Below, one piece after another: positions 40,052-49,041 of a DNA stretch of 64,000 nt (within the stretch, counting starts at the first letter, position 1; every line of letters starts with the position of its first letter). The position numbers were made by a program, and so were the translations under genes. The notes beneath the pieces were generated by a model. The model was not told the origin of the DNA. It worked only from the letters and a program-made list of their open reading frames with translations, and searched no databases. The stretch is from an uncultured candidate division WWE3 bacterium (GTDB lineage Bacteria > Patescibacteriota > WWE3 > UBA101185 > UBA10185): NCBI GenBank assembly GCA_938004185.1, contig CALKWN010000065.1, positions 558,001-622,000 of the forward strand, read 5' to 3'.

Positions 40052-41290
40052 TTACTTCAGATGCCAATAAACAGTCATGTAATCATCATCGTGGAAAATG
40101 AAAACTCCGTTACCCCCGTCACCCAAACAATTTCTGCAAAAATAGGCGTCTCCGTCCTCCACGGCATAAACCGGGGAATTAACCGGACCCCACATATCTA
40201 TTGCCGGATGTACTTTGCCGCCGTAGTAGATGGGTGACCAGCAAGTTACCCCGAAACCCTGGGAAATAGTCGGATTCGACATCGGCCAACTCCAGTCTCC
40301 TTTTCCCACTTTTCTGTCTCCCGCAGACTCACAACCGGTATTCCAATAAACGGTTTTACTTTTTAGCATTTTTAGCGGATCTACGTAATTTGAGTAATAC
40401 CAGTTCCAACCGCTGATCTCTTTCAAGGATGAGTAGCGATAAACCCCGAAATGAAGATGGGCACCGAAAGAATATCCTGTGTTACCCTGAATACCTATAA
40501 GCTCGCCTTTTTTAACTTCTCTGGCCTCAGTGTTCACGAGGGCGCTGGCTGCCCCTACAATTTGATTTAACTCTCTTTGGGCTTCTTCTAATAGTTTCTG
40601 ATATTTTGCTTCGTCGTTTTGAGTTACCTCCAAAAGTCTTTCCTTCTCATTTTGCTGGTTAACCAAATTTCCTTTATACGTATCGAGATTTGCCTTCTCA
40701 TTCAGAAGTTTAGTTTTTAACTTTTCCTCTTCCTCTTTTTTCTGCTCGAAAAGATTTTTTTGCATGTCGTACCTGGTTTTGGTATCGCCCATCTCAATTA
40801 AAAGTTTGTTGTCGTACCTTTCCATTGCCTTCAGATACTCAACTTTGTGTATCATACTGTCCAAAGTAGCGGATCCGAATAGAACAACCATCGGGGTGTC
40901 TTCACGGGATTTATATCTTTCGCGCATTCGGGCATTAAGAACATCTTTCTGATGGTCTATAGATTTTTCCAGTTTTAAAATTCTGGTTTTCAGATCGTCA
41001 ATGTCTCCGGCAAGCTTCTCTATCTCTTTCTCTGTGGTGCTTATCTTAGAGATAGAGCTTTGGATACGGATTTCGGTCAGACTTATCTGACTATTCATAT
41101 ACTCAATTTCATTGCTAAGCGTCTTAGCCCTACCTTTTATTTCTTCAAGCTTTTCTTCATACTGCTCAATTTTATCCTCCAACTCCTCAACATCGTCCTG
41201 ATTAAGAGAATCCTCTCCCAAAACAACAAAAAGAGGGATAAGCAATATTATTAAGGGCAAAGCCCAAAGCAGCGTTTTTTTACTAAACAT
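40052..41290 (-). CDS. EnvC-like coiled-coil M23 peptidase, apparently circularly permuted
   Basis: The 412-residue exported protein has a signal segment (8-24), a long coiled coil (30-245) like EnvC, then an M23 domain in unusual order. The part normally C-terminal (VKKGELIGIQGNTG...HLHFGV, His278 and His280) comes first. The part normally N-terminal (TISQGFG, HPAIDMWG with His361 and Asp365, and YWHLK with His410) ends the protein. All zinc ligands are present. M23 enzymes cut peptidoglycan peptides. The gene follows ftsX by 2 bp, so FtsEX probably activates it at division. Confidence 0.85.
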   Translation of the reverse strand: MFSKKTLLWALPLIILLIPLFVVLGEDSLNQDDVEELEDKIEQYEEKLEEIKGRAKTLSNEIEYMNSQISLTEIRIQSSISKISTTEKEIEKLAGDIDDLKTRILKLEKSIDHQKDVLNARMRERYKSREDTPMVVLFGSATLDSMIHKVEYLKAMERYDNKLLIEMGDTKTRYDMQKNLFEQKKEEEEKLKTKLLNEKANLDTYKGNLVNQQNEKERLLEVTQNDEAKYQKLLEEAQRELNQIVGAASALVNTEAREVKKGELIGIQGNTGYSFGAHLHFGVYRYSSLKEISGWNWYYSNYVDPLKMLKSKTVYWNTGCESAGDRKVGKGDWSWPMSNPTISQGFGVTCWSPIYYGGKVHPAIDMWGPVNSPVYAVEDGDAYFCRNCLGDGGNGVFIFHDDDYMTVYWHLK

Positions 41291-41292
41291 AA

Positions 41293-42207
41293 TCAGTAGT
41301 TAAGATACTTTTTTATCGCCGCCGAACTTCCGAGGTAACCTAACAGGAAACCCGACAAGAGAAGGATAAATGTAAGAACCGCGGAAAATATCCATGGGGC
41401 GAAAAACACACCCGGCAAAAATGCCAGCGCCAATCCTTTAGGAAAGAGTCCGGCTACAGTAACCGCCACACCTAAAAATATCATTAGGATGGATGCAATT
41501 GCCGCGGAAATCATACTAAAAAATACACCTTGATGAATTAACGGAGCCTTAACGTAATCATCCGAAGCTCCGACAACTTTCATTATTTCAAACTCGGTGC
41601 CTTTAGAATTTATTGTTGTCCTCAAAGCCGTGATAATTACCGAGTAAGATATTACAAAAAACATAACTACCAAAACCGTTCCGACAATATAAATGACCGT
41701 GCTCCACATTTTGAATGCAGACACAACATCATCAAAATACCTAACTTCTTCCACACCCTCGATTATCTGCAATTCTTCTGCCAAAGGCTTGAGATTAGAA
41801 ATATTTGAAGTATGTACCTCCAAACTGGCAGGTAAAATACTTGCCGTTACCGACTCTAACAACACAGGTTCGTCTTTGTTTATTTCCCTGAAAATTCTTA
41901 AAGCTTCCTCTTTTGAAACGTAAGTGAGTTCGGAAATTCTCTTATCACCTGACAAACTGTCTTTTAACTGCGTGATTTTATCTTCACCAAAATCGTCCTT
42001 AAAGAATACGGTTACCTGGGCTTGATCTTCAAGATAACGAAGAGCGGTCTGCGAAAATATTATTATATTTATAAGTAGTCCCAACAATATAAACGTAACG
42101 GTCATTACCAAAATATTGGAAACACTAAGTAGTTTCTCTTTTCTAATATTAGCCATGAATACTGACCATTTAGGCACGATATTTTCCTCCTTTTTTATCT
42201 GAAACAA
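41293..42207 (-). CDS. ftsX: cell-division protein FtsX
   Basis: The 304-residue protein has four membrane helices, a large external loop between the first two (about 60-170) and the FtsX segment GTEFEIMKVVGAS. With FtsE it transmits an ATPase cycle across the membrane to activate peptidoglycan hydrolases. It overlaps ftsE by 38 bp, and the M23 peptidase gene follows directly. Confidence 0.93.
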   Translation of the reverse strand: MFQIKKEENIVPKWSVFMANIRKEKLLSVSNILVMTVTFILLGLLINIIIFSQTALRYLEDQAQVTVFFKDDFGEDKITQLKDSLSGDKRISELTYVSKEEALRIFREINKDEPVLLESVTASILPASLEVHTSNISNLKPLAEELQIIEGVEEVRYFDDVVSAFKMWSTVIYIVGTVLVVMFFVISYSVIITALRTTINSKGTEFEIMKVVGASDDYVKAPLIHQGVFFSMISAAIASILMIFLGVAVTVAGLFPKGLALAFLPGVFFAPWIFSAVLTFILLLSGFLLGYLGSSAAIKKYLNY

Positions 42208-42856
42208 CCTGTCCTTTTTCTATTCTTAAAACACGCCTTTTCATTGCGTTTACTATCTCCTGATCGTGGGTCGCCATGATGACGGTTGTTCCCAAAGAAT
42301 TTATTTTTTCTAGTACTTCCAACACATCATCAACCGAATCAGGGTCTATCATTCCCGTTGGCTCATCAGCCAGTATGACATCAGGTTCGTGAGCAAGAGC
42401 CCTTGCAATTGAAACTTTTTGTTTCTCTCCTCCGGATAACTGCTTGGGATATTTGAACATCTTTTCAGTAAGACCTACCATGCTTAGCACGTTAGGCACA
42501 ATACTTCTTATTTCTTCTAAACTGGAATCGACAACTTCAAGAGCTACAGCGACATTATCAAAAACGGTCTTAGAATCAAGAAGCCTGAAATCTTGAAAAA
42601 TCACACCGATTTTCCTTCTAAGTTCTGGTAATGATTCTTTGGCGATATTTAAAATGCTCTCTCCGTTAAAAAGGATGTCTCCGCCTTCGGGAGTCTCTTC
42701 TTTAGTTAGAAGTTTTATTATGGTGGATTTGCCTGCTCCCGAGGGACCGACAACAAACATAAACTCACCTTGCTCAACCTTAAAGTTCACATCATCTAAA
42801 ACTTTTTTCCCAGGATCATACTCTTTAGATACATTTACAAACTCAATTTGAGGCAT
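42170..42856 (-). CDS. ftsE: cell-division ATP-binding protein FtsE
   Basis: The 228-residue ABC ATPase has Walker A GPSGAGKST, Q-loop FQDFRLLDSKTVFDN, signature LSGGEKQ, Walker B VILADEPTG and the switch His in ATHD. The FDNV and DEPTGMID features fit FtsE. It overlaps ftsX (38 bp) and the preceding membrane protein gene (14 bp). Confidence 0.95.
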   Translation of the reverse strand: MPQIEFVNVSKEYDPGKKVLDDVNFKVEQGEFMFVVGPSGAGKSTIIKLLTKEETPEGGDILFNGESILNIAKESLPELRRKIGVIFQDFRLLDSKTVFDNVAVALEVVDSSLEEIRSIVPNVLSMVGLTEKMFKYPKQLSGGEKQKVSIARALAHEPDVILADEPTGMIDPDSVDDVLEVLEKINSLGTTVIMATHDQEIVNAMKRRVLRIEKGQVVSDKKGGKYRA

Positions 42857-43268
42857 TGAGTATAACCTCCTTTACTAATAAATACTTGGTTCCTGATTTT
42901 GTGCGTGATTCTCTGCCTTCGACCTTTACAAAAAGGCCCTCCGCAATAGAAAGTTTGGCATCATCAGATCTTAGAAGAATAACATCCTTTCCTTCAGAAT
43001 CGGTTAAAACATATGAGATATCCTCTCCGGGGTAATATTCGGGATTTGTATAACTAACTTTTCCTTCGTATGTAACACTAACATCTGTTACAGGCATTGT
43101 AGCTACCGAGTCCAAGCTTGGTTCATCGGTATTTAATATCCTGTTGTTAATGTAACCTATAAGAATGCCAAATCCGAGAAATATTATTGAAAGAACTCCT
43201 GTGATAACGATTAGTCTTGGTCCTTTCAGTGCTTCCGCACGATTGTATATATCTTTGAGCAGTTGCAT
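42843..43268 (-). CDS. membrane-anchored protein at the head of the ftsEX unit
   Basis: The 141-residue protein has a cytosolic start, one membrane helix (about 19-39) and an external beta-rich domain (YEGKVSYTNPEYYPGEDI through YLLVKEVIL) resembling a small OB-like fold. No named family. It is the first gene of the operon with ftsE, ftsX and the M23 peptidase and may be an extracellular partner of that complex. Confidence 0.6.
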   Translation of the reverse strand: MQLLKDIYNRAEALKGPRLIVITGVLSIIFLGFGILIGYINNRILNTDEPSLDSVATMPVTDVSVTYEGKVSYTNPEYYPGEDISYVLTDSEGKDVILLRSDDAKLSIAEGLFVKVEGRESRTKSGTKYLLVKEVILNASN

Positions 43269-43309
43269 AAAGTACGTAAATTATACAGGTACATTGTAAC
43301 ATTGGAAAA

Positions 43310-43717
43310 ATGTATAAGGAAGTGAAGTACATCGCCACAATACCGGAAAAAGACAAAAAAATTGCTTACCTCTTGTGCAAAGACAAAAAGATTTTAATTC
43401 CAATGGAATTAAGGGATGACTCCTGTTTTATATACCCGAAACTCAAAAATACATGTGAAAGTATTTTATACGCACTAAAAGCCCGGATTATTCTTTCAAA
43501 AATATATAAATATCAAAATGGAATATTTTACACGTACATAAGAATAAAACGGGGCTACGGATATATCGATATAAATACATCTCCCTTAACGGCACTTGGG
43601 GTAAGTAGGTTGTTCGGCGTCCCTCTTTTAATTAGCGAGGACATTGTAAAAGACAAAGGATTCTACATCACAAAGAAAATGATCGAAGACGCCTTTAATA
43701 AAGATCTTCCCGTTTAG
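43310..43717 (+). CDS. DUF151/bifunctional nuclease-like protein
   Basis: The 135-residue protein ends with INTSPLTALGVSRLFGVPLLISEDIV, resembling the DUF151 block with RPSDAIALALR and PIYVSEEV. The central strands also align with that fold. DUF151 members are reported nucleases or redox regulators, but similarity here is weak. TAACAT is seven bases before the ATG. It converges with mltG, overlapping by 4 bp. Confidence 0.5.
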   Translation: MYKEVKYIATIPEKDKKIAYLLCKDKKILIPMELRDDSCFIYPKLKNTCESILYALKARIILSKIYKYQNGIFYTYIRIKRGYGYIDINTSPLTALGVSRLFGVPLLISEDIVKDKGFYITKKMIEDAFNKDLPV

Positions 43718-44784
43718 TAGATATATTTTGCAACATTAACATTGTGTTGATCCAATGTTGCTGCGTAGTGAGCTGTTCCTTCTTTATCGGTTAAGTAAAA
43801 GTAGAAAGGAGTCTCAACAGCGTTGATTACCGATCGTATAGAACTTAGTCCGGGGTTGGAAATAGGTGCCGGAGGCAACCCCACATTTTTTCTGGTGTTG
43901 TAGGGGCTGTCTAAGTTCAAGTCTTCGCTTGTAAGTACGAAGGGCCACCAGCCAAAATCTTTAACCGCGTCAAATTTGGGGGCACATCTTTCAATCGAAC
44001 CGCACACGGCGTAGGTAGAAACCGCATATTGTGTTGTCGCATCGACATCCAATTGCATGCCTTCGCGCCATCTCTTTAGAAGAATTCCTGCAACTACCTG
44101 CCTGTCTTCTTCGCTTCGAACTTCGCGTTCAACCATAGATGCAAAAATTAAAACTTCCTCTTCGGTAAGCCCGGATTTAGCTAAATTTTCTTCTGTAAGT
44201 ATTTCTGCTGTTCTCTTTTTGAAATTATCAATAAACAACTCTAAAAGTTCCTCTTCCTGAATATCCTTACTTACATAGTATGTATCGGGAAATAGATAAC
44301 CCTCCCTGTCCTGAGAAATAGTGATAAATTCCTGAAAATCTATGTTGTTTAACTGACTGCTTGCCAAACGTGCGAATTCTTCAACACGCCATCCTTCAAG
44401 AAATGTCATCCTAACATCATCAGTACCGTGTTGAATTATCTCGACAACTTCTACCAAACTGGAACCTGCGGGAATTTTATAACTACCTGCCTGAATATTT
44501 TTTCCATAATTTCCTGTGTACACATAAAAATTAAAGAGAAAGTCGGAATTAATAGCGCCTTCCTGCTGCAATCTGGTTGCAATATCAGAAACACTCTCAC
44601 CTTTTTGAATTATCGTATTTACCTCTTTACCAGATTGTGAGGGTCGGTTAATCGCTACCCGGTAATAGGCTCTTAATAAAAAGGGCAACACAATTAATAC
44701 AAAAAACAAACCGGCAAATATTAAACGCTTCTTTGCCGCCGGGGTAAGTACATGATATTTATTTGGATCCAATGGCTCAGTCAT
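43714..44784 (-). CDS. mltG: endolytic murein transglycosylase MltG
   Basis: The 356-residue protein has one membrane helix (about 18-40), a LysM-like region and the YceG/MltG catalytic core: IFASMVEREVRSEEDRQVVAGI with the catalytic Glu, and MQLDVDATTQYA. MltG cuts nascent glycan strands and is thought to end them. Typical length and motifs. Confidence 0.93.
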   Translation of the reverse strand: MTEPLDPNKYHVLTPAAKKRLIFAGLFFVLIVLPFLLRAYYRVAINRPSQSGKEVNTIIQKGESVSDIATRLQQEGAINSDFLFNFYVYTGNYGKNIQAGSYKIPAGSSLVEVVEIIQHGTDDVRMTFLEGWRVEEFARLASSQLNNIDFQEFITISQDREGYLFPDTYYVSKDIQEEELLELFIDNFKKRTAEILTEENLAKSGLTEEEVLIFASMVEREVRSEEDRQVVAGILLKRWREGMQLDVDATTQYAVSTYAVCGSIERCAPKFDAVKDFGWWPFVLTSEDLNLDSPYNTRKNVGLPPAPISNPGLSSIRSVINAVETPFYFYLTDKEGTAHYAATLDQHNVNVAKYIY

Positions 44785-44804
44785 GGAGTAATCATATCAC
44801 ATGC

Positions 44805-44859
44805 GTGTTGCTCACAAGACAACAGCTTCGAGTACTCAGAAGTTGTCTGTTCGCAACAC
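44805..44859. repeat. nested inverted repeat upstream of mltG and rnpB
   Basis: GTGTTGC (44805-44811) pairs with GCAACAC (44853-44859), and inside it AGACAAC (44817-44823) pairs with GTTGTCT (44842-44848). This gives a long imperfect hairpin in the gap between two divergent genes. Function unknown. Confidence 0.5.
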
Positions 44860-44871
44860 TTTTAATTCCGA

Positions 44872-44892
44872 TACAAGGGGTATCTCCTTGTA
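44872..44892. repeat. inverted repeat near the rnpB promoter
   Basis: TACAAGG and CCTTGTA are perfect 7-bp arms around GGTATCT, ending 34 bp before the rnpB -10. It could be an operator or a leader hairpin. Confidence 0.4.
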
Positions 44893-44926
44893 ACAGATGT
44901 GCCCACCTTTCGAGAGTCAAAGATGG

Positions 44927-44932
44927 TAAAAT
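44927..44932 (+). promoter_or_regulatory. -10 element of rnpB
   Basis: TAAAAT lies six bases before the first base of the RNase P RNA. No good -35 is visible. Confidence 0.5.
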
Positions 44933-44938
44933 ACGGCC

Positions 44939-45273
44939 ACGGGAAGCAGGCGGATCGGGCCTGTTGGCCAGGAAAGTCCAGACTGTATAGAGCAGGGGGA
45001 CGGAGGGCAATCTCCGAAACGAGAGTTCTGGTGTCCTAGCCCGAAAGGGCGAAAGAACGGAGGGCGAATAGACGTTCTTCGAGAGCAACAGAGACGAGCC
45101 TGTTCCTAAAGTTTTTAGCCACGGAGCAGGGTGAAACGGGCAATCCCACCCCTCAGCAACCCACGAATGTGCCGCTTTTTAGCTTGCTCGGCGAGGCACG
45201 AAGATGGGGCATAGATAGATGATCCGCAACCCGCGCAAGCGGGCTAACAGAATCTGGCTTATTCGCTTCCCGT
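44939..45273 (+). ncRNA. rnpB: RNase P RNA
   Basis: The ends ACGGGAAGC and GCTTCCCGT pair (P1). Conserved cores are present: GGAAAGTCC near the 5' end with AGAGCAGGG, ACAGAGA in the middle, and ACAGAATCTGGCTTAT near the 3' end, matching the universal ACAGAA...GGCTTA block. It is the catalytic RNA that matures tRNA 5' ends, with the protein encoded at 49042. The length of about 335 nt is somewhat short. Confidence 0.93.
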
Positions 45274-45280
45274 ACTGAAA

Positions 45281-46270
45281 TTATTCCGAATGAGACAACG
45301 CTCTTTTCAAAAGAATTGAAATTATCATAGTTGAAGGAACTGCAATTATTGCACCTACAATACCGAAAAACTCCGAGCCTATTAACAACGCCAATAAAAT
45401 TATGATCGGGCTAAAACCTGAAACCCTCTGCATAATTTTCGGAACGAGCAAATTGTTTTCGAGCTGCTGAATAATTACAAACAGAGCAATTACTCCTATA
45501 CCCTTTATTGGGGCATCGGCAAAACCTATAATCGCTGCAATAATTGCGGACATAACCGGTCCTATCATAGGAACAATTTCAAGCAAACCGGAAACCATTC
45601 CCAAGGCTAGCGGATACCTTACATCAAGCAATAAAAGTCCCAAAAAACTTGCTGTGCCTACTACCAACATTAAAATAAGCTGTCCCTTTACCCAATGTCC
45701 GACATTTTTTTCTATCTCGGTAATAGTATCTTCAGCCTCATCCTCGAGATGTTCGGGAAACAACCCTACAATACGCTTTTTAATATTTATCCAATCAACA
45801 GACATGTAAATTGCTATTACAAAAATACTGAAAATCGTCGCTGCATTGGAAAATACCGAAATCGTCACTGAAAGAAATTCTGACGAAACATTTGCTGCCT
45901 GAGGAAGGAAATCTTTTAACTGAAGGTTAAAATCGTCACCCAAATTAAGCTCTTGTCCTATCTGACCGATACTTGCAATCATTTTCTGAAACTGTGTTAC
46001 AACGGGAGGAACACCAACGGTACCGATTATTATAAAAACAAGAAAAAACAACCCGTACACAATAAGAACAGAGACACTTCTCTTCAAAGGCCTGTTTAGA
46101 ACCGACAAACGCATAAAATACTTAACCGCAGACTCAAGAGAAATAACAAGTAAGGTGGCAATAAGAATTATTCCTATAACCGGCCCCAACCTATACACAA
46201 CATAACCTGCAAGTATTACGGCAAAAGTAAGCAATATGGTTTTAAAAGAGATCACAATCTGTTTATCCAT
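45281..46270 (-). CDS. AI-2E family transporter (PerM/YdiK type)
   Basis: The 329-residue protein has about eight membrane helices and the family blocks VGHWVKGQLILML, LGMVSGLLEIVPMIGPVMSAI and QQLENNLLVPKIM. The family includes exporters of autoinducer-2 and Na+/H+ antiporters, so substrate is uncertain. Its start overlaps the end of miaA by 8 bp. Confidence 0.9.
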   Translation of the reverse strand: MDKQIVISFKTILLTFAVILAGYVVYRLGPVIGIILIATLLVISLESAVKYFMRLSVLNRPLKRSVSVLIVYGLFFLVFIIIGTVGVPPVVTQFQKMIASIGQIGQELNLGDDFNLQLKDFLPQAANVSSEFLSVTISVFSNAATIFSIFVIAIYMSVDWINIKKRIVGLFPEHLEDEAEDTITEIEKNVGHWVKGQLILMLVVGTASFLGLLLLDVRYPLALGMVSGLLEIVPMIGPVMSAIIAAIIGFADAPIKGIGVIALFVIIQQLENNLLVPKIMQRVSGFSPIIILLALLIGSEFFGIVGAIIAVPSTMIISILLKRALSHSE

Positions 46271-47195
46271 TTTTCATTTTCTCCTTGGTGAAATTATATA
46301 TGTTTTCTTTAAATGAATCGACCGAAATATCAAACCAATTTATTTCGGGATTTTTTTTAAACCAGGTTTGTTGTCTTCTAATGTAAGCGTGCAAATCAAA
46401 TTTAATTCTCTGAACTGCGTCTTTTTCCGAAATTTCTTTATTTAAAAAGGACACCGCCGTTTTGTACACAAGCCCGCGCAACGGAGGAGTAGAGCCGAAA
46501 TTCATTTCCAAAAGCTTGGTTGTTTCAGGAAGTAAGCCGCCGCCCCAAATTTCATCAACCCACTTATCGGCCCTTGAGTACAAAAAACTTCGGGGGCCTG
46601 TCAAACCGATATAAATAAAGGGGGCGGCGGGGCGGGGTAGAGAAGTGATACTATTTTTTTCACCCTTTTCTTTTTCAATCGCCCTAATTAAACGGACCCT
46701 ATTACTTTTATCTATATTTTTCGCAACCTCTAGATTTAACGACGTCAAGTGTCCGAAAAGCTCTTCCGTGGTCATTTTTTCAAGCTCCGAGCGAAGACTA
46801 AAATCAGGTTTTTTGTTGTTATTTAAAGGAATTCTGCCTGCCACCAGGTCAATGTAGAATCCGGTGCCGCCAGTTAAAAAGCACGTTTTCTTACGCTTTA
46901 AAAGCTGTTCCGACTTCTCCAATGCATACAAAGCAAAGTCGTAGGCGGAAAAGTACTCTCCGGGAACTGCAAGATCGTAGCCCCAAACTTTAGCTCCGTT
47001 TAACATCCAAAAGTCTTCGTGTCTTTCAAGGTCTACTGAGTTTCCCAAAGGAACTTTGCCTGTACCTATATCCATATATTTGTAAACCTGCCGTGAGTCA
47101 CCGGAAATTATTTCACCCTCAAATTTTTTGCATAACTCAATAGACAACGAAGTTTTTCCGGAACTTGTCGGACCTACTATGGCAAAATTTTTCAT
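46263..47195 (-). CDS. miaA: tRNA dimethylallyltransferase
   Basis: The 310-residue protein has the P-loop GPTSSGKTS at 8-16, ISGDSRQVYKYMDIGTGK and FLTGGTGFYID. MiaA adds dimethylallyl to A37, the substrate of MiaB. Starting at 47195 gives an ATGA overlap with the miaB stop, preferred over the ORF start ten codons upstream. The two modification steps are thus coupled in one operon. Confidence 0.95.
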   Translation of the reverse strand: MKNFAIVGPTSSGKTSLSIELCKKFEGEIISGDSRQVYKYMDIGTGKVPLGNSVDLERHEDFWMLNGAKVWGYDLAVPGEYFSAYDFALYALEKSEQLLKRKKTCFLTGGTGFYIDLVAGRIPLNNNKKPDFSLRSELEKMTTEELFGHLTSLNLEVAKNIDKSNRVRLIRAIEKEKGEKNSITSLPRPAAPFIYIGLTGPRSFLYSRADKWVDEIWGGGLLPETTKLLEMNFGSTPPLRGLVYKTAVSFLNKEISEKDAVQRIKFDLHAYIRRQQTWFKKNPEINWFDISVDSFKENIYNFTKEKMKNG

Positions 47196-48400
47196 TTGCG
47201 TTTTTTCTTTTTTGCTTCTTTCCATGTTTTTGTAAGAAAATCGTGTCTAAATTTTTTCTCAGTCATGGGAACATCGTCCGCAAATGTCCGATCAGCTACA
47301 GTTCCTTTTCGAGGTGAGTACATAGATATGAAAGCTACTGAAAAATTAAGTTTTTTAACTAAGTCAACGGTGTCCATAAATTGTTCGCGGGTTTCGCCCG
47401 GAAAACCTACTATCAAATCAGTTCCGATTTCAATATCTTTTTTTACTTTTTTAATTTTATTTATTAAGGACACAAAATCCTCGATAGTGTGTCTTCGGTT
47501 CATCCTGTGAAGAACGTCGTTATTTCCGGACTGAACAGCTATGTGAATATATTTATCTATTTTTGGTAAAGCCAGCGCCTCAACCAAATCCAGCGTAAAG
47601 TCAAACGGATTTGAAGACAAAAATCCGATTTTTTTAATCTCGGGCATATCGTGAATTTCCTTTAACAACAACGTAAACGGAAGTTTCTGGTCGCTTCCTG
47701 CACGTATCTGAAATTTTTCTTTTACCGAAAGCCCCCAGGAATTTACGTTTTGGGCACACAGAGTTATTTCCGTCACTCCTTTTTTCATCAACATTTGTAT
47801 GTCTTTTAAAATTTCTTCTTTGGTCCTTGATACTTCTCTTCCCCTTGCATAAGGAACCACGCAGTAAGAACAAAAGTTATCACACCCTTGAGAAATATTT
47901 ACAAAAGCGTGAGACACGGAATCTTTTGCTCCCGTGCCTAAATTTTTTAATTTACTTTCTGCCCAATCTCCAAGAATTCTCGCATTTTTTAATAGTAAGG
48001 GCAGTTCGTGTATTTGTAAGGGATTCATGTAAAGATCGGCCCAGGGAGTTTTTTTCTTAAGTTGGGTAAATTCGTATCTTTGCCTTTCTCCGGTCACACT
48101 GCCTACCATGCACCCTGCAAGAATAATAAAAGGTTTGCGGTTACAGGCGTTTTTAACTTCCTTGACCACCTTGCCTATGCCGTAAACTTTATCTTCGCTT
48201 TTTTGGCGGACAGAACAGGAGTTTATTATTAAAAGATCGGCATCCTTTAAAATAAATGAGAGCTCTTCCTTTTCGGTCTTAAATTTAGGTACGGATAGTT
48301 GATCGAGACCCAGGGCATCGAGCATACCGGCCATTGTGCCGGAATCGGCAGTATTGGCCTGACATCCGAATGTTTTTATATGGTAAGTTTTTGCTTTCAC
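47192..48400 (-). CDS. miaB: tRNA methylthiotransferase MiaB
   Basis: The 402-residue radical SAM protein has the N-terminal cluster ligands (FGCQAN, INSCSV, AGCM) and the radical SAM C-x3-C-x2-C in GCDNFCSYC. It adds the 2-methylthio group to i6A37. The C-terminal TRAM domain is missing or very short, ending in a Lys-rich tail. The GTG start directly abuts the stop of the upstream gene. Confidence 0.92.
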   Translation of the reverse strand: MKAKTYHIKTFGCQANTADSGTMAGMLDALGLDQLSVPKFKTEKEELSFILKDADLLIINSCSVRQKSEDKVYGIGKVVKEVKNACNRKPFIILAGCMVGSVTGERQRYEFTQLKKKTPWADLYMNPLQIHELPLLLKNARILGDWAESKLKNLGTGAKDSVSHAFVNISQGCDNFCSYCVVPYARGREVSRTKEEILKDIQMLMKKGVTEITLCAQNVNSWGLSVKEKFQIRAGSDQKLPFTLLLKEIHDMPEIKKIGFLSSNPFDFTLDLVEALALPKIDKYIHIAVQSGNNDVLHRMNRRHTIEDFVSLINKIKKVKKDIEIGTDLIVGFPGETREQFMDTVDLVKKLNFSVAFISMYSPRKGTVADRTFADDVPMTEKKFRHDFLTKTWKEAKKKKRK

Positions 48401-48751
48401 TTAGCGAACACCTTCTCCGTTTTTAACTTTTTTTCGGGGTTTTAGTAAGGTCGGTTTTTCATCGTCAGATAGACCGAGGGCCAAAATCATACCTTCCGAA
48501 GTCAAACCCATAATTTTTCTCGGAGGCAGGTTAAGAATAAAGGTTGTCTGGATTCCCTCAAAGTCTTCGGGTTTGTACCATTTTAGAAGGCCGGTCAGGA
48601 TCTGTTTTTGCCCTATTTCAGGCCCAAAATCAACCTGTAAGCGAATCAGTTTTTCGGAACCCTCTACTCTTTCGGCAGATATTACCGTTCCTGCCCTTAT
48701 ATCGAGCTTGGAGAAGTCTTCGTATGTTATTTCGGGTTTTATTGTGTCCAT
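48401..48751 (-). CDS. stand-alone tRNA-binding (MetRS C-terminal) domain
   Basis: The 116-residue OB-fold protein, FSKLDIRAGTVISAERVEGS followed by LNLPPRKIMGLTSEGMIL, matches the C-terminal domain of methionyl-tRNA synthetase or Trbp111. It binds the tRNA elbow and may act in trans with a short MetRS. The ATG at 48751 is fixed by TATATT six bases upstream and by the domain start. It heads the miaB-miaA unit, all tRNA functions. Confidence 0.85.
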   Translation of the reverse strand: MDTIKPEITYEDFSKLDIRAGTVISAERVEGSEKLIRLQVDFGPEIGQKQILTGLLKWYKPEDFEGIQTTFILNLPPRKIMGLTSEGMILALGLSDDEKPTLLKPRKKVKNGEGVR

Positions 48752-48829
48752 GCGTTGAATATACAAAAATTCGAAGGGATTTGCCACACTCATTGACAGT
48801 AACCCCAAAAAATAAAAATCCCAAAAACC

Positions 48830-48858
48830 TTGATAATATGGCTCCGGGCAAGTATAAT
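48830..48858 (+). promoter_or_regulatory. promoter of rpmH
   Basis: TTGATA (48830-48835), a 17-bp spacer and TATAAT (48853-48858) are near consensus, followed by a GAGGT ribosome-binding site before the ATG at 48878. Confidence 0.8.
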
Positions 48859-48877
48859 CCCTTTCGAGGTAAATAAT

Positions 48878-49036
48878 ATGCCTAAAACAAAAAGACCGTG
48901 GCAACCGAAAAAAGTAAAAAGAGTCCGCAAACACGGATTTAAAAACAGATCTTCATCCAAAAGCGGTATAAACGTACTCAAAAGAAGAAGACTAAAGGGA
49001 AGAAAAAGACTGGCAGTATCTTATAAAGGTAAGTAA
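48878..49036 (+). CDS. rpmH: ribosomal protein L34
   Basis: The 52-residue basic protein, [20 protein letters not shown] with a [10 protein letters not shown] end, is L34, slightly longer than usual. It is the first gene of the cluster rpmH-rnpA-yidD-yidC-jag that lies near the replication origin in many bacteria. ATG 48878 with GAGGT upstream is preferred to an in-frame start 48 bases earlier. Confidence 0.95.
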   Translation: MPKTKRPWQPKKVKRVRKHGFKNRSSSKSGINVLKRRRLKGRKRLAVSYKGK

Positions 49037-49041
49037 TTTTA

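Noticed and set aside
40052..41290. Degenerate or partial M23 peptidase
   Set aside because: All zinc-ligand motifs are present, only in changed order, so it is not degraded.
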